From: Diploptera punctata
Lineage: Eukaryota; Arthropoda; Insecta; Blattodea; Blaberidae
Length of the DNA stretch: 64,000 nucleotides
Reading direction: 5' to 3'
Assembly: GCA_030220185.1 (NCBI GenBank)
Contig: JASPKZ010009669.1
Coordinates: 33,072 to 97,071, forward strand
The notes beneath the pieces were generated by a model. That model was not told the DNA's origin and did no database searches. It saw only the letters and a program-made list of their open reading frames with translations. The stretch's first letter is position 1. Every line of letters begins with the position of its first letter. A program made the translations under genes and the position numbers. This document shows positions 33,090 through 44,600 of the stretch, piece by piece.

Positions 33090-33475
33090 CATTAATTAGA
33101 TGACTGGCAGCAATGCTACTGCTGGCTGAGCTTTTGGGTCATTTAAGCACATAAGCTACTCCACCACAACAAGGTAAAGATGTAGGGTTCAAGTCCCCAT
33201 AAGGAAGAAGTTTTCTCATGGAATTTCAGCCAGCATATGGGACCAGAGCCCACCCAGATATTTGGGTTGCTGTGATTAGTGGCTCTAAGATGAGAAAACC
33301 AGATAATGGCTGGGAGATCCAACAATTTTTTGGTCCATGCATATATAGTGAGGCCAAGCAGTTGGTTGTAGTGACTCCAAATGAGAAAACCAGATAATGA
33401 CTGGGAGATCCAGCACTTCTTTGATCCCTACATACATATGAGGCCAGCAGTTGGTTGTAGACCAAGGACTCTCTA
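33090..33475 (+). mobile_element. SINE J, two partial overlapping copies
   Basis: The head region GTTCAAGTCCCCATAAGG at 33187 (B box) and bodies TGGAATTTCAGCCAGCATAT; repeated CTGGGAGATCCA at 33310 and 33402. Complete reversed copies are at 44979-45321 and 48193-48541. Confidence 0.6.
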
Positions 33476-33487
33476 GGACTTGTAAAT

Positions 33488-33910
33488 TAATGAGTCATTT
33501 TTTACATCTTATCTCATATTTCATGATTTCTTTAAACACGGGAACTAGTTATATTTAAATTAATATTGGGAAGTAAACATTATGAGGTTATATCATTAAT
33601 AGTGAGTGGAGAATATATTTTTAACGACTCACCTCATATGATTTCAAATTTCTTTGATACCAGTGGTTTCAGACATATTAGACTGAAGAGGGACAAGATA
33701 TTGTCTGAAACTGCCGGTATCAAGAAATTTGAAATCATATTTACGGGAACTAGTTTCAAGAGAAACATCTCTCTCATATTATGACTACCAGTTGAAAATG
33801 AGAGAGATGTTTCTCTTGAAAACTAGTTCCCGTGTTTAAAGAAATCATGAAATATGAGATAAGGACGTAAAAAAATTACGAATTAAGAACCACGTAATGT
33901 TATTTTCCAT
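33488..33910. mobile_element. PLE-f with nested PLE-e (second nest)
   Basis: The same insertion point as at 10.7 kb: PLE-e starts right after CACGGGAACTAGTT (33551) and ends near 33740 before ACGGGAACTAGTT. Here the right PLE-e arm is shortened (ends AATCATATTT). The right end of PLE-f is CATATTTAACTATGAA near 33905. Confidence 0.75.
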
Positions 33911-33939
33911 ATTTAACTATGAACTATAGGATTTGCAAA

Positions 33940-34110
33940 AATCGTAGCAACGGCTTGTAGCATTTGGGGTTAGGGAATTAACTATGTGTAAGAGAAAAAT
34001 ACGCGTTTAGATTGGAGGCCTAGGTGGCTCAGATGGAAGCGCATTGACATAGAAAGTCCTGGGTTCAAACCCCAGTCTAGGCATATATTTTTCTTTTCAA
34101 ATATAACTAT
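33940..34110 (+). mobile_element. SINE E (tRNA-derived)
   Basis: Head at 34017-34085: AGGTGGCTCAGATGGAAGC (A box) and GGGTTCAAACCCCAG (B box), then ATTTTTCTTTTCAAATAT. Second copy at 49130-49235. Confidence 0.75.
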
Positions 34111-34324
34111 AGGATTGTTTACTTTTAATGTAAATCCAGTAATGCAAAGTGATCATTTGTACTGTATGCAAACAACTTTTTAAATATAAATGTATTTGCA
34201 CACATACACACATAAATTGACACTTACCCTTGTGCATAAAATAATTTACATGTGAATATTTAGCCCACAATGGTTATTTGATATCATCATAACATTTTTT
34301 TCCTAAACAAATATATGTGTTTTA

Positions 34325-34875
34325 AAAAAACACAATGAGAAGTAACACTATGAGGTAATTTACAGTTTGTATAATCGAATCAGATATTATTTTTACATCT
34401 CACTTCATAAAACTCCATGATTCTCATTGAACTGGTTCTGAAGGCATCCTTCTATCCTCAGATAAAAAACTCCTACTGTCCTGCTTCTGCTGTCACCACC
34501 AACTTTTCAACTGCCATCTGGTGCTAGTTTGATGAACTTTGAGACAAATCTTGCTCACCAGGAACTTCAAAATTCATGGATTTTTATTTGTTCTTCTGAA
34601 TGTATATCTTTTCTCTCAAGAGAAGCCTTTGGAATTAACAGTTTGGGTAAAGATATACATTCAGAAGAACAAATATAGATCCATGAATTTTGAAGTTCCA
34701 GTGACCCAAGATTTGATCTCATATTAATTAAACTGGCGCTAAATGGCAGTTAGAAAGTCGGTACTGGCAGTGGAAGTTTGACAGAGGATATAATAGATGC
34801 CTTCAGAAACTGGTCCTGCAAGAATCGTTGAAATTTATGAGTTGAGATGTAAAATGGTACCTGTTTAATTTATTT
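34325..34875. mobile_element. PLE inverted dimer (34.6 kb)
   Basis: Left end complete: AGAAGTAACACTATGAGGT. Both arms code LTVWVKIYIQKNKYRSMNFE and a VPVTQDLIS tail. The right arm ends GAGTTGAGATGTAAAATGG without the terminal segment. Core weakly preserved. Confidence 0.75.
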
Positions 34876-34948
34876 CAATATGTAGGGTATCTCAAATGAA
34901 AAAGGACTAGAAACATTGAAAAGACAAAGTTTAAACAGCATTGAATAT

Positions 34949-35758
34949 ATTTAAATTAATATTGGGAAGTAAACATTATGAGGTTATATCATTAATAGTG
35001 AGTGGAGAACATATTTTTATCGACTCACCTCATATGATTTCAAATTTCTTTGATACCGACAGTTTCAGACAATATCATGTCCCTCTTCAGCCATGGCTTC
35101 CACTGATGAAACTCTGTGATTGTTGATTTCTCTAATGACATCACTTCTTGTGCTGCCATCTTTCGTTGGGATTATAAACTTTGTAATTAAAATTTTATCT
35201 ACCGGAATATCGAAATTCATAGATCGATCTTTATTCTTCTGAATGAATATCATTTCCCAAATTGTCAATTCCAACGGTTTATCCAATTGTTTCAAAAGTT
35301 TTGTCTCTTTTTCAATTTTATGATGTTCTAGCAAACTATGTGCAACAATTGCTGATTTTTCAAATAGAAATATTAAAAATTGTGAAATTGAAAAATCAGT
35401 AATTGCTGCACATAGTTTGCTAGAACATCATAAAATTGAAAAAGAGACAAAACTTTTGAAACAATTGGATAAACTGTTGGAATTGACAATTTGGGAAATG
35501 ATATTCATTCAGAAGAATAAATATCGATCTATGAATTTCGATATTCTGGTGGATAAAAATTAATTACAAAGTTTATAATCCCAACGAAAGATGGCAGCAC
35601 AAGAGGTGATGTCATTAGAGAAATCAACAATCACAGAATTTCATCAGTGGAAGCCATGACTGAAGAGGGACATGATATTGTCTGAAACCGTTGGTATCAA
35701 AGAAATTTGAAATCATATGAGGTGAGTTGATAAAAATATGTTCTCCACTCACTATTAA
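34949..35758. mobile_element. PLE-e long inverted dimer with endonuclease domain remnants
   Basis: TSD AGCATTGAATAT at 34937-34948 and 35759-35770. Divergent arms, centre near 35355. Each codes about 75 residues: AAHSLLEHHKIEKETKLL, then LELTIWEMIFIQKNK and SMNFDI. The H.LLEHH, E.I.I and MNF pattern is the end of the GIY-YIG endonuclease of PLEs. Left terminus complete (ATTTAAATTAATATTGGG), right terminus stops at CACTCACTATTAA. Hammerhead-like cores follow both frames (right arm from CTGAAGA near 35660). Confidence 0.85.
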
Positions 35759-35834
35759 AGCATTGAATATTTCTAATAATTTGCTTTGTTCCCTTATTTA
35801 AATTTAATATTAACTATATATTCATATATTAATA

Positions 35835-36065
35835 CTGGGAATTTTATATTATGAGGTTTTCAATTAATGAAATCAATTTGAATATTGATATATCTACGTT
35901 TTTTAACCAAGAACTGCAGTATCAAGAGCCATTGTTCCCTTCCTCAGACTGTTAATCGACGTCATGACAACAGCTGATGATTCTTGATACTGCAGTTCTG
36001 TGTTAAAAAACATAGATATGAGGTAAGATAATCAGAATTCAAATTTATTTCATTAATTAACCGTA
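35835..36065. mobile_element. PLE inverted dimer (36 kb)
   Basis: GGGAATTTTATATTATGAGG on the left; arms TATCTACGTTTTTTAACC and complement. Core CTGATGATTCTTGATACTGC, decayed. Right part AGATATGAGGTAAGATAATC. Confidence 0.65.
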
Positions 36066-36350
36066 TAATTTGAATATGTGTGCAGAATTAAAAGAATCTG
36101 AAATTTTTTTTTAATCTCTCTTCAGAATATTCCTAAAAATCTTTGTTTTAGATGATAAATGCTACTAAGCATATTAAAACTATTTTGAATTCCGATGTCA
36201 GTGTATATGAATCTACCAAATAATTTTTAAGCTGAATATTAGTTTTTGTATCACTCTTGGAGAAAAAGAACCAACCATTCCTTTGCTTTTCTTTATGAGT
36301 TTTATAAATGAATGAATTGATAAATATTTTAGTTTACAAGTCTTATATCT

Positions 36351-37058
36351 TGAACTATCATAGGAAATATTACTTTGAGGTTCAATTTAAAATTTAAAAT
36401 AAAATTCTTTACACTTCACCTCATATCCTGTATTATAATTAGACTGGTTTTGTAACCTTTTTGGTTACATCTTCGGTAGTTAAATGACCAATGTTCTGTC
36501 ATCCAGGGGCACTGCTTTTTACTCCATCTGTTGGTGGAGCCAAGAACCTCCCAATCAAATCAATTTCCCTGGGAATTTAAAAATTTATTAATTTTTCTTT
36601 CGTAGTTTTATCAATGTGGATTTTTTCCCAAACAGTGAGCTCCTTAGATTTTTCTATTTGTTTTATTAAACTGGCATTTCTTTCAATTTGACATTTTTCT
36701 GACAATTTTCAAAAATGGGGAATTGGAAAAATCAGCAGTAGCTGCTCATGCAAGATGAAAAAAAAATCAGATTGAAAGAAAAATTATTCTAACAGAAAAC
36801 CTAAGGAGCTCACTGTTTGGGGGAAAAAATCCATCAAAAAAACTAAGAAAGACAAATTAATGAATTTTGAAATTCCCAGGAGAGTTGATTTGACGGGAGG
36901 TTCATTGTACACCAACAGATGGAGTAAGAAGCAGTGCTCCTGGACGACAGGACAATGGTCATGTAACTACTGAAGATGTAACCACCAAGGTTAGAAAACT
37001 GGTCTAATTAGAAGACAGGATATGAAGTGAGGTGTAAAGAATTTTATTTAAAATTTTC
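36351..37058. mobile_element. PLE inverted dimer (36.7 kb) with endonuclease remnants
   Basis: TSD AGTCTTATATCT at 36339-36350 and 37059-37070. Right arm reads KELTVWGKK then LMNFEIPRRVD. Core: CTGAAGATGTAACC with AAGGTTAG, AAAAC (GAAA mutated), ACTGGTC. Left terminus complete (TAGGAAATATTACTTTGAGG). Confidence 0.8.
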
Positions 37059-37070
37059 AGTCTTATATCT

Positions 37071-37705
37071 CCTAAGCCTAACTTTATAATTATTAAAATC
37101 TTTCATGACTACATATTACAAAAATCTGTTATATCCTTTTAACATCAAGTTGGTTTTAAGAAGTAGTTTTTTGGTTGAAGTAATGGTATCCAGTAATCCT
37201 AATTTAAGTGAGATTGTTAAATTGTCATTTTGTACATTCTTAGAATCAACCAGTAACAAGGTTAGTATTCATGTATCTAAAGGAAGGTAACTGGACACCA
37301 TTTCTTCAGTTTTATATAAAACTGTTTCTCAAAAAGTAATTTGAAATAAAATTCACTTACTTTGAATTCAGATAATAATAAATTGTTGCTACACAGAAGT
37401 GAAATAGAAGTCAGGGTGCAATGAGGTCAGCTTAGAGACACATAGTGTTATATATTTGAGATGAACAATGTGGAGGAAATGTAAATTTAGAATTACTTCT
37501 CCTCCATATTTTCTAATAAACTGTAAAATATCCCTCTTGCTATATACTTGGTTTACTTTAAAGAAAATTGCTGCAAGTAGTCTTTTCTGACAGTGTACAA
37601 TTCTTCCAGGTTAAAAAGAAGAATTAACAATGTTTTTCTTTTAAACTACCTAAACCCAGTCATGCTTCCCTGTGGCTAAATCTGATATCAAGTGAATAGG
37701 AAAGT
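37071..37705. other. Intron 8 stretch, nothing recognised
   Basis: AT-rich; no repeat partner and no conserved frame. Confidence 0.3.
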
Positions 37706-37718
37706 AAATAAAAGTATT

Positions 37719-38238
37719 AAGTTATGTAGATAGGAAATAACACTATGAGGTTTTTTAATATTGTTTATTTTTTCTTTCACTCACCTCATACTTCATAACT
37801 CCTCTCAGACCCGGGTTTCGTCACATCATTTGTGACATTCTCAATGCTGTGTCACGTTCACAACTGACATCCAATGGCCTTCTATCCTGCAGACTGACCT
37901 CCACGCCATCTGATGGCTGACTGACGCACTTCCAAATCAATCCCCTCTCCTTATAACCAGGTATTTCAAAATTCATAGTTGTGTTTTCATTCAATTTACA
38001 TATGCAAGAATGAAAACACAACTATGAATTTTGAAATACCCGGTTATAAGGAGAGGGGATTGATTTGGAAGTTCGTCGGTCAGCCATCAGATGGCACGGA
38101 GGTCAGTCTGCAGGATAGAAGGCCGTTGGACGTCAGTTGTGAACGTGGCACAGCATTGAGAATGTCACAATATGTGATGAAACCCGGGTCTGAGAGGAGT
38201 TATGAAGTATGAGGTGAGTGAAAGAAAAAATAAACAAT
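37719..38238. mobile_element. PLE inverted dimer (38 kb)
   Basis: Near-TSD AAATAAAAGTATT / AAATAAAACTATT (37706-37718, 38239-38251). Same family as 12769: NTTMNFEIPGYKERGLIWKF and QPSDG in both arms, centre near 37995. Left end complete (AAGTTATGTAGATAGG). Confidence 0.85.
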
Positions 38239-38251
38239 AAATAAAACTATT

Positions 38252-38739
38252 CTAGTGAACATAGAATCACTGAGAAAACATATCATTCAATTCAGTACCC
38301 TGCCTTGCATTGTTGTTGTAAGGGATTGAAATGAAACAAGGAAAAAAATATTCTTTTAATAGAAATTATTTTTTTAATGTAAAGGTAATGGATTGACTAA
38401 TTTTTTGTTAATATAAATAATATACAACAATCAGTATCAAATTAATCATATTTCGTTTTTTCAAAAACAGATAATCAAATAATATCCATCGATTGATTAT
38501 GCACATCAGTGTGAATGAAACTCGTAATATGCTCCATGAAAACAGAAATGACAACTAACTGTGTTGCACTGTGTATCAAAATAAGTGCGTATTCGAATGC
38601 AACATTGTGTCAAAATTTCAAGTTTTATACTCAAGGGCTAGCACAATTGGTACTTCTATGGCTGTAATAATTTGCTATCATTAAATCTTGAATAGCACTA
38701 TTCATAATTTTATATAACTATTATCAAGAAATCTAACGA
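38252..38739. other. Intron 8 stretch, nothing recognised
   Basis: No repeat or coding signal. Confidence 0.3.
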
Positions 38740-38880
38740 GATCTAAGAAGACATGGATAGAGGGAATTATGAATTTGATAAGGTATAGGTGACTGCAGGA
38801 TGGTGATTGGAAGGATAGAGATGAATGGAGGAATAGAATCAAAACTTTATATTGTGCACAGGAAGATGTATATTAGTCAT
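38740..38880 (+). mobile_element. LINE tail piece
   Basis: SKKTWIEGIMNLIRYR, then GDWKDRDEWRNRIKTL: short reverse-transcriptase tail of a different family from tail a. Confidence 0.55.
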
Positions 38881-39464
38881 TCAAAATATCTCTGCAGGCA
38901 GACACATTGCGAAGCACTGCTTGTTGATACATGTGACGTAATATAAGGCAGTGTACAGTGGGCAAAGAATCACAGTTACCTTTTAATAGCACTTGTAACC
39001 ACATCGTTCACTCTTGAACAGTGATTTTGTGTCGATACAACAATTTGTATTGTATAAGTGTGGAGACACCTGAAAGTCTCCAAGGAAACTGATTAATTCA
39101 CAATGCAGAAGGATAATTTACATATTGCATTGTGCACGCTAACAAACTTTCTACTAGTCTGTACTGTCAGCGTCCCGTGTCCCATTCCCCTCTGCACTTC
39201 ATAGGTAGCAGTGTCATGTGTTCTGTTCCTGCATAAATACGACTGCAGTGCCCTCCGTCAACAACTGCGCTTACTCCGTAAACGGGTAATATATTTATAA
39301 CCTGTTGAATGAAAATAAATTATCAATTATAATAATGCAATGGTACCACACCGGATAATTAAAAAAACTGATCTATGTGAACTGACAGCTGTATCATAAA
39401 GCAAATTATTTAAGCAATCAGTTTCATATTTTGTATTTCTGAACAAATAATTTTCTTAAATATA

Positions 39465-39500
39465 TGTAGGAAATGACACTATGAGGTTTATTTTAATTAC
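39465..39500 (-). mobile_element. Solo PLE 3' terminus
   Basis: TATATGTAGGAAATGACACT then ATGAGGTTTATTTTAATT, the outer end seen on palindromic copies, without any partner arm. Confidence 0.5.
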
Positions 39501-39629
39501 ACAGCTCTACAAAAAAAAATAGTTGCCCTGGATATCTCAGCGAATTTCTATGTTTTCAAGTGCACAGTTTACGAATATATTCATGAAAGTGCTGAAACAG
39601 TAAACGGCTTGTTACTAATAAAATGTATG

Positions 39630-40345
39630 TTTCCAGTCATGATTTGATTTCTGCACATTTTTTTTGCATATACAAACATCACGTGATCCCCACTCTCACA
39701 CCCCTCACTCCGCACATCGACCATGATCTCAGTTATTTGACAAAATTAAAGTACTCACGACGTGCATCTGGATATGATAAAACAATTTGTCAAAGCGTTG
39801 GACAAGGAAGGAAAATGTTTCAAATACATTAGTAGAACATTTCCTAAGCTCAGTATGTGAAAGTTAAAAGGCAGAATATTTGATGGTCCTCATATTCCGC
39901 AATTGATGAAAGATGCAAATTTTATCAAAGTTATGACTGTTCTGGAAAGTGAAGCTTGGAAGGATTTTGTATTGGTAGTAGAAAATTTCCTAGGTAACTA
40001 TAAAGCACCAAATTATAAAGAAATTGTGCAAAACATGTTGATAAGCTTCAAGATTCTGGGAGCAAATATGAGTATAAAGTTACACTTTCTCTACAGTCAC
40101 CTGGATAGATTTCTGGATAATTTAGAGAAATTATAGCGACGAACAGGGAGTGTGCTTTCACTAGGATCTAAAAGTAATGGAGGAAAGGTAGATGGGACCG
40201 TCACATGATGGCAGATTACTGCTAGTCTAAAAAGAGATTGCCCCTAAAAAATTATAGAAGAAAATCTTATAAAGGCATTTCACTGAAGTATAACATGGGT
40301 TTTCGATATTTTCCTTTCTATTTATGTCAGTGCATACTAATTTTT
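39630..40345 (+). pseudogene. Unclassified transposon-like gene remnant (YQGKW family)
   Basis: Bases 39903-40133 read IKVMTVLESEAWKDFVLVV, ENFLGNYKAPNYKEIVQNML, NMSIKLHFLYSHLDRFLDN. After frame breaks, 40200-40250 gives MADYC and KKRDCP, the same end as the 55.3 kb fragment. The LGNYKAPNY and SLKIHFLHSHLDFF-type motifs are common in dispersed insect genes of this kind. Dead copy, class unknown to me. Confidence 0.55.
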
Positions 40346-40384
40346 CAAAAAACAATTGACATTATAAATATATCGTATATTTTT

Positions 40385-40801
40385 TCATATTTTCCGATTT
40401 TTGTAGTGTAAAATGAAAATAAAGATAAAAAACAGAGCAAATCTTACAAAATCATTGATAGTTTCATGAATTGTGAGCATAAATATATCCAAAATTAATC
40501 TTATATCAACGACAACAAAACCACTGTTGACCAGTGTTATTAATAACCAACTCACTAATAAATAATTTTCTGTTTGCTTCTTGTAAAACCTGTCATATTG
40601 ACTTTCTTCATTATTAAAGTCTATTATGATGTCAAACAATAGTTCAAATTCACTTGTACTTTGATTGAGTGGCAAGAAAAATGCAATACTTAAAAATATG
40701 ACAGTTGTGTCTCTAATCTGATGTAATACATGTGATATGCTAGAAAGAGCTAGTTTTATTTCCTTAAGTTCTAGCAAATCTTGCTCATGACATTCTGTCA
40801 C
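40385..40801 (-). pseudogene. Unidentified ORF with membrane-like segments
   Basis: 138 codons from ATG at 40799 on -, with TTVIFLSIAFFLPL, LLVSWLLITLVNSGFVVVDI and RFALFFIFIFIL as hydrophobic stretches. A chemoreceptor fragment would be possible, but I see no diagnostic motif. It may be a chance frame in AT-rich DNA. Confidence 0.25.
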
Positions 40802-41800
40802 TATGTTGTCAAATTATATTCTTTGTCCATTATCTCTGCCAAAACTGCAGCAAATAGCAATTTGTATGAATGAATGTTTGTGAAATCACTTATTTAATAT
40901 TTTATGACTAACTTAATTGATTAACACTCCAAGGGATCAAAGAAACTTGGGAAGACATAAAAATATGATAAATGGAGACAATGATAAACCTCTTGGTCTA
41001 ATATGCGATATGCTTATGATGATGGCAAAGTGCCCCCTTCTATATTATACCACCAAGTTAACTTCGCACGGGCGGAGGGGAAGAGTTTTAGCGCTAGTTT
41101 CGACCGATCTACTGAATCTGTGGAAGGGATGTAGTGGAAGACTATACTTCTGATCAAGTACTGAATTTTTTCAACTTCACATGTTGGGGGATAATCTCTA
41201 AACACGTGTGAAAGATCTTAACATGGTTGTTAAATTAGTCATTTAAGCACGGAATGCTCAAGCGGTTGGATCTTTGAAAATCACAGTTACCAGCCTGACA
41301 ATAAATCACAAGTGGCAACATGCAATGAGAAAGGCAAGGAAGGGACAGCTCATTCCTAGACGTAACCCCAAAAGTAACAGGGTTGTCAAGTTAGTCATTC
41401 TGCCACTGACCGTGCAGAACGACAGATCATTAAAATACATAGTATTTGTCCGCTCTCTACCTGACAATCAAACAACATAATACAAAGGACAGGAAGTGGC
41501 AACATAGTAAGGGAGAGAAAGAGAAAGACAGTTTGTTAGTTAACATATTTTCCGCCTACACAAAACACTTAGAGGAGTAATACTTTCTCAAACCCTAATG
41601 CAATTATCAAATTTATAATTCTGATATATTCCATTTTTATGATGGCGATTACAGTTCTTCTTGTATCTTCAAAAACTTCTTATTATTTACAATTTTTTAT
41701 CACAATCCACTCAGATTTGATGTTTTTGATCTGATTAGGATTAGAGTTCAACAATGTAATAGTTTCCAGACTATTTCAGTTTAATGATAAGTATAATAAA
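40802..41800. other. Intron 8 stretch; no gene recognised
   Basis: 40917-41040 resembles a LINE tail (RDQRNLGRHKNMINGDN is not conserved enough). 41040-41480 is GC-richer, unrecognised. Confidence 0.3.
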
Positions 41801-42210
41801 ACTATATTTGAAGAGGAAAATGTACGCCTAGGCTGGGATTTGAACCCAGGACCTTTAGCATTTATATGCTAATGCTCTGCCACTGAGCTATCCCAATCTA
41901 AACGCAATTTTTTCCTCTTATAAATTTTAATTCCCGAGAGCGCCAAAGGCTTGCGAACCATTGCTCGACATGCGAATGGCAACTTGTTATTTACGAAGAC
42001 TCACTGGAAATTAATTACATTATAAAGCCAGTAGAGCTTCTTTCAATGTTTTTATTATAACTTTAACATTTCTTATTGAAGGACAGATTACATTTGAAGA
42101 GAAAAATACATGCCTAGATCTTTTGCTTTATACGCTAATGCCCTGCCACTTAGGCGTATATATATTTGTCTTCAAATATACTTTGACCTTTAATGAGAAG
42201 TGTTAAATTT
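41800..42210. mobile_element. SINE B-like dimer, divergent
   Basis: The first head (-) at 41825-41905 has GGGATTTGAACCCAGGACC and TGCCACTGAGCTATCCCA; the body includes TTCCCGAGAGCGCCAAAGG, AACTTTAACATTTCTTATTG. A second cut head is near 42110-42160. Older member of the SINE B group. Confidence 0.65.
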
Positions 42211-42705
42211 GTAATGAAAACATAATATGATCATGTTTTTATGTTGTATTATTATGTTAAATCTTTTAATTCATAGGATCCTCTCTCTATAAAATACTAC
42301 AAACATCAGCGCCTAATTATTTATCACGCTGCTTCATTAGACTCTCTGACACACATAATTTAGAAACTTGATCCCATCAGCACATTGCCTTCATATCCTT
42401 CTTAATCACACTATGTATTAGTCACAATCTTTCAGTTGTCAAAACTTGTAATTCCCTTCTGGCCCTTCAGAGACTGTCAGACTATAACATCGTTCAAAAA
42501 CTAACTTACACACCTCAATCATAGTATTCTTTTAGCAATTAATAATAATTCATTTTTTAAAAAGAGTATTAAGATTGACAAATATTTTAGGTAGGTTTTT
42601 TAATATTGTATAACCACAAATTAGTTTATTATATCTATTTATTTTTATTTGTATTTTTTTTTTTTTTTTTTTTTTCCATGTCTATCAAAGAATTTAATTT
42701 ATTTT
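42211..42705. other. Intron 8 stretch, T-run at 42654-42676
   Basis: Nothing recognised apart from a T homopolymer tract and AT-rich low complexity. Confidence 0.35.
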
Positions 42706-42709
42706 AAAT

Positions 42710-42945
42710 CATTAGGAAAGTAACATTATGAGATTTATAAGAATTAAATGAATCATGATTTCTTCTTACCTCATACTTCTATGTTTTTTTAAACACAGCA
42801 CTGCAGTATCAGGGACAATGGTTGCTGATACTGCAGTGCTGTGTTTAAAAAAACATAGAAGTATGAGGTAAGAAGAAATCACGATTCCTTTAATTCTTAT
42901 GAATTGAACCTCATAATGTTAAAAATTTCCAAATTTATTATATAA
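42710..42945. mobile_element. PLE inverted dimer, short (42.8 kb)
   Basis: Same family as 28.4 and 60 kb (CTTACCTCATACTTCTATG, AACACAGCACTGCAGTATCA) but with the endonuclease part absent; centre at GGGACAATGGTTGC. Both ends carry AGTAACATTATGAG and CCTCATAATGTTAAAAATTT. Confidence 0.8.
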
Positions 42946-42949
42946 AATT

Positions 42950-43062
42950 ATGAGGTTTAATTTAATAATTGAGTTTGTATTTTTTAACATTCTTACAAAC
43001 ATATGAGGTAAGAATGTTAAAAATACAAACTCAATTATTAATTTATCTTGCTTCTATACATT
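42950..43062. mobile_element. Minimal PLE dimer
   Basis: ATTATGAGGTTTAATTTAAT, then TTAACATTCTTACAAACATA, complement AAGAATGTTAAAAATAC. Tails only. Confidence 0.65.
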
Positions 43063-43094
43063 TTATTATTAGTTTTCTTTTATTTTAATATTTA

Positions 43095-43835
43095 AAGGAA
43101 GTGACACTATGAGGTTTATTTTAAATAATATGAGTGGAAAATACATGACTCACCTCATTTTTGTAGTTTCTTGGAGACCCAGGGTTTCGACATGTGTCAT
43201 TGCCAATTCTTTCTATGTTAGAAAGAATTGACAATGACACACAGTGCGTGAAAACCATGTGTAGTTTCTTGAAGACCCAGGGTTTCTACACATGTCATTG
43301 TCAATTCTTTCTAAGTTAGAAAGAATTGACAATGACACGTAGTGTGTCAAAACCATGTGTAGTTTCTTGAAGACCCAGGGTTTTGACACATGTCATTGTC
43401 AATTCTTTGTAAGTTAGAAAGAATTGACACATGTCATTGTCAATTCTTTCTAAGTTAGAAAGAATTGACAATGACACATAGTGTGTCAAAACCATGTGTA
43501 GTTTCTTGAAGAAGACCCAGGGTTTTGACACATGTCATTGTCAATTCTTTGTAAGTTAGAAAGAATTGACAATGACACATAGTGTGTCAAACCATGTGTA
43601 GTTTCTTGAAGACCCAGGGTTTTGACACATGTCATTGTTAATTCTTTGTAAGTTAGAAAAAATTGACAATGATACATAGTGTGTTGAAACCATGTGTAGT
43701 TTCTTGAAGACCCAGGGTTTCGACACATGTCATTGTCAATTCTTTGTAAGTTAGAAAGAATTGACAATGACACATAGTGTGTCAAAACCATGGGTCTTCA
43801 ATAAACTACAGATATGAGGTGAGTCATGTATTATT
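43095..43835. mobile_element. PLE with tandem hairpin array
   Basis: Outer tails GACACTATGAGGTTTATT, GACTCACCTCATTTTTG (left) and GATATGAGGTGAGTCATG (right). Inside, a unit of about 115 bases (AAGAATTGACAATGACAC, GTGTGTCAAAACCATGTG, TAGTTTCTTGAAGACCCAGG, then the reverse half) repeats about five to six times. Each unit contains two opposed hammerhead-like halves: TTGACAA T GACAC..GTGTC AAAACC on + and GAAACCCTGGGTC-type on -. Confidence 0.85.
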
Positions 43836-43964
43836 TTTATTTTTAATTCTAATTATCGTTAACATTATTATATTATCTTACTCTTATAAATATTATTTTA
43901 ATGGTCAAATTTCATTTAGTATTTAATATTAGAGTTAGTTGTGGTTGGTGTATTCTAATACATA

Positions 43965-44040
43965 ACATATGTTTATCCTGGTGAATGGAAGAGAAGGCCA
44001 CGTGGCCTTAACCCCACAAAGTTAAATAAATAAAAACATA
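43965..44040 (+). repeat. Dispersed repeat end (reverse of 520-600)
   Basis: GGTGAATGGAAGAGAAGGCC, CACGTGGCCTTAACCC, then AAATAAATAAAAAC. Confidence 0.6.
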
Positions 44041-44259
44041 AGAAAAAGGTTGATAAAAATAATATTTCGTTTTCAGTTTTAGATGCTAAAAATCTAAATT
44101 TAAAAAAAAATTATCAAGACAGAGAACCAAGTGATGAGAGAATGTGTTTTCAGATTTTGCGGAAAGAATGGCAACAAGAATAAATTTGTCAACACTGTGT
44201 AACAGAGTTTTTAATGCAAGAGAGTGTAATATTTTTCAGGAGCATTTTCCACAGTTTTT

Positions 44260-44600
44260 TTGTATTTGAGTTCTGTTCCCAGATTCTCCTGCTCACAGAG
44301 CCATGGTAGGGTTTTGTCAGGTAAGCAATCGGCCGTCAATTTTAATTTTTTGACGCTCGATTCTCATTTACTAAAAATGTTTAAATTTCAGGATTCGTGT
44401 TTGGACTTTACACATGATGTCATTAAAACGTGTGTTTGTTTCCCATTTCCTTTTCAGCTTCTGTTGAAAGTGCTGGAGGCGGATGAATTGTGGACTCCAC
44501 ATTACCATGTAACCAGTTCAGTTAGGCCATGTCTACCTTGTACAAGGTTATATAAAATACATATTCCTCCTACCGTTAGCCGCAAACCCCAGACTTAATG
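44260..44600 (+). pseudogene. Carbohydrate sulfotransferase-like fragment
   Basis: After an acceptor-like TTTCCTTTTCAG (44446-44457) the frame reads LLLKVLEADELWTPHYHVTS, then RPCLPCTRLYK. H/Y.P...C.PC...Y is the conserved region downstream of the catalytic domain in the CHST11-14 type family, as I know it. The frame then becomes unrelated. It is an isolated exon or retrotransposed piece; no 5'-PSB or 3'-PB motif is visible. Confidence 0.45.

Noticed and set aside
40385..40801. Gustatory or odorant receptor
   Set aside because: Hydrophobic segments are present, but none of the C-terminal chemoreceptor motifs is visible; kept only as an unidentified frame.
43316..43791. Protein-coding repeats on the - strand of the hairpin array
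   Set aside because: The open frames follow the repeat period and are shadows of the palindromic unit; no start or splice context.
43140..43810. CRISPR-like array
   Set aside because: Units repeat without unique spacers, each is internally palindromic, and the block is bounded by PLE tails in an insect intron.
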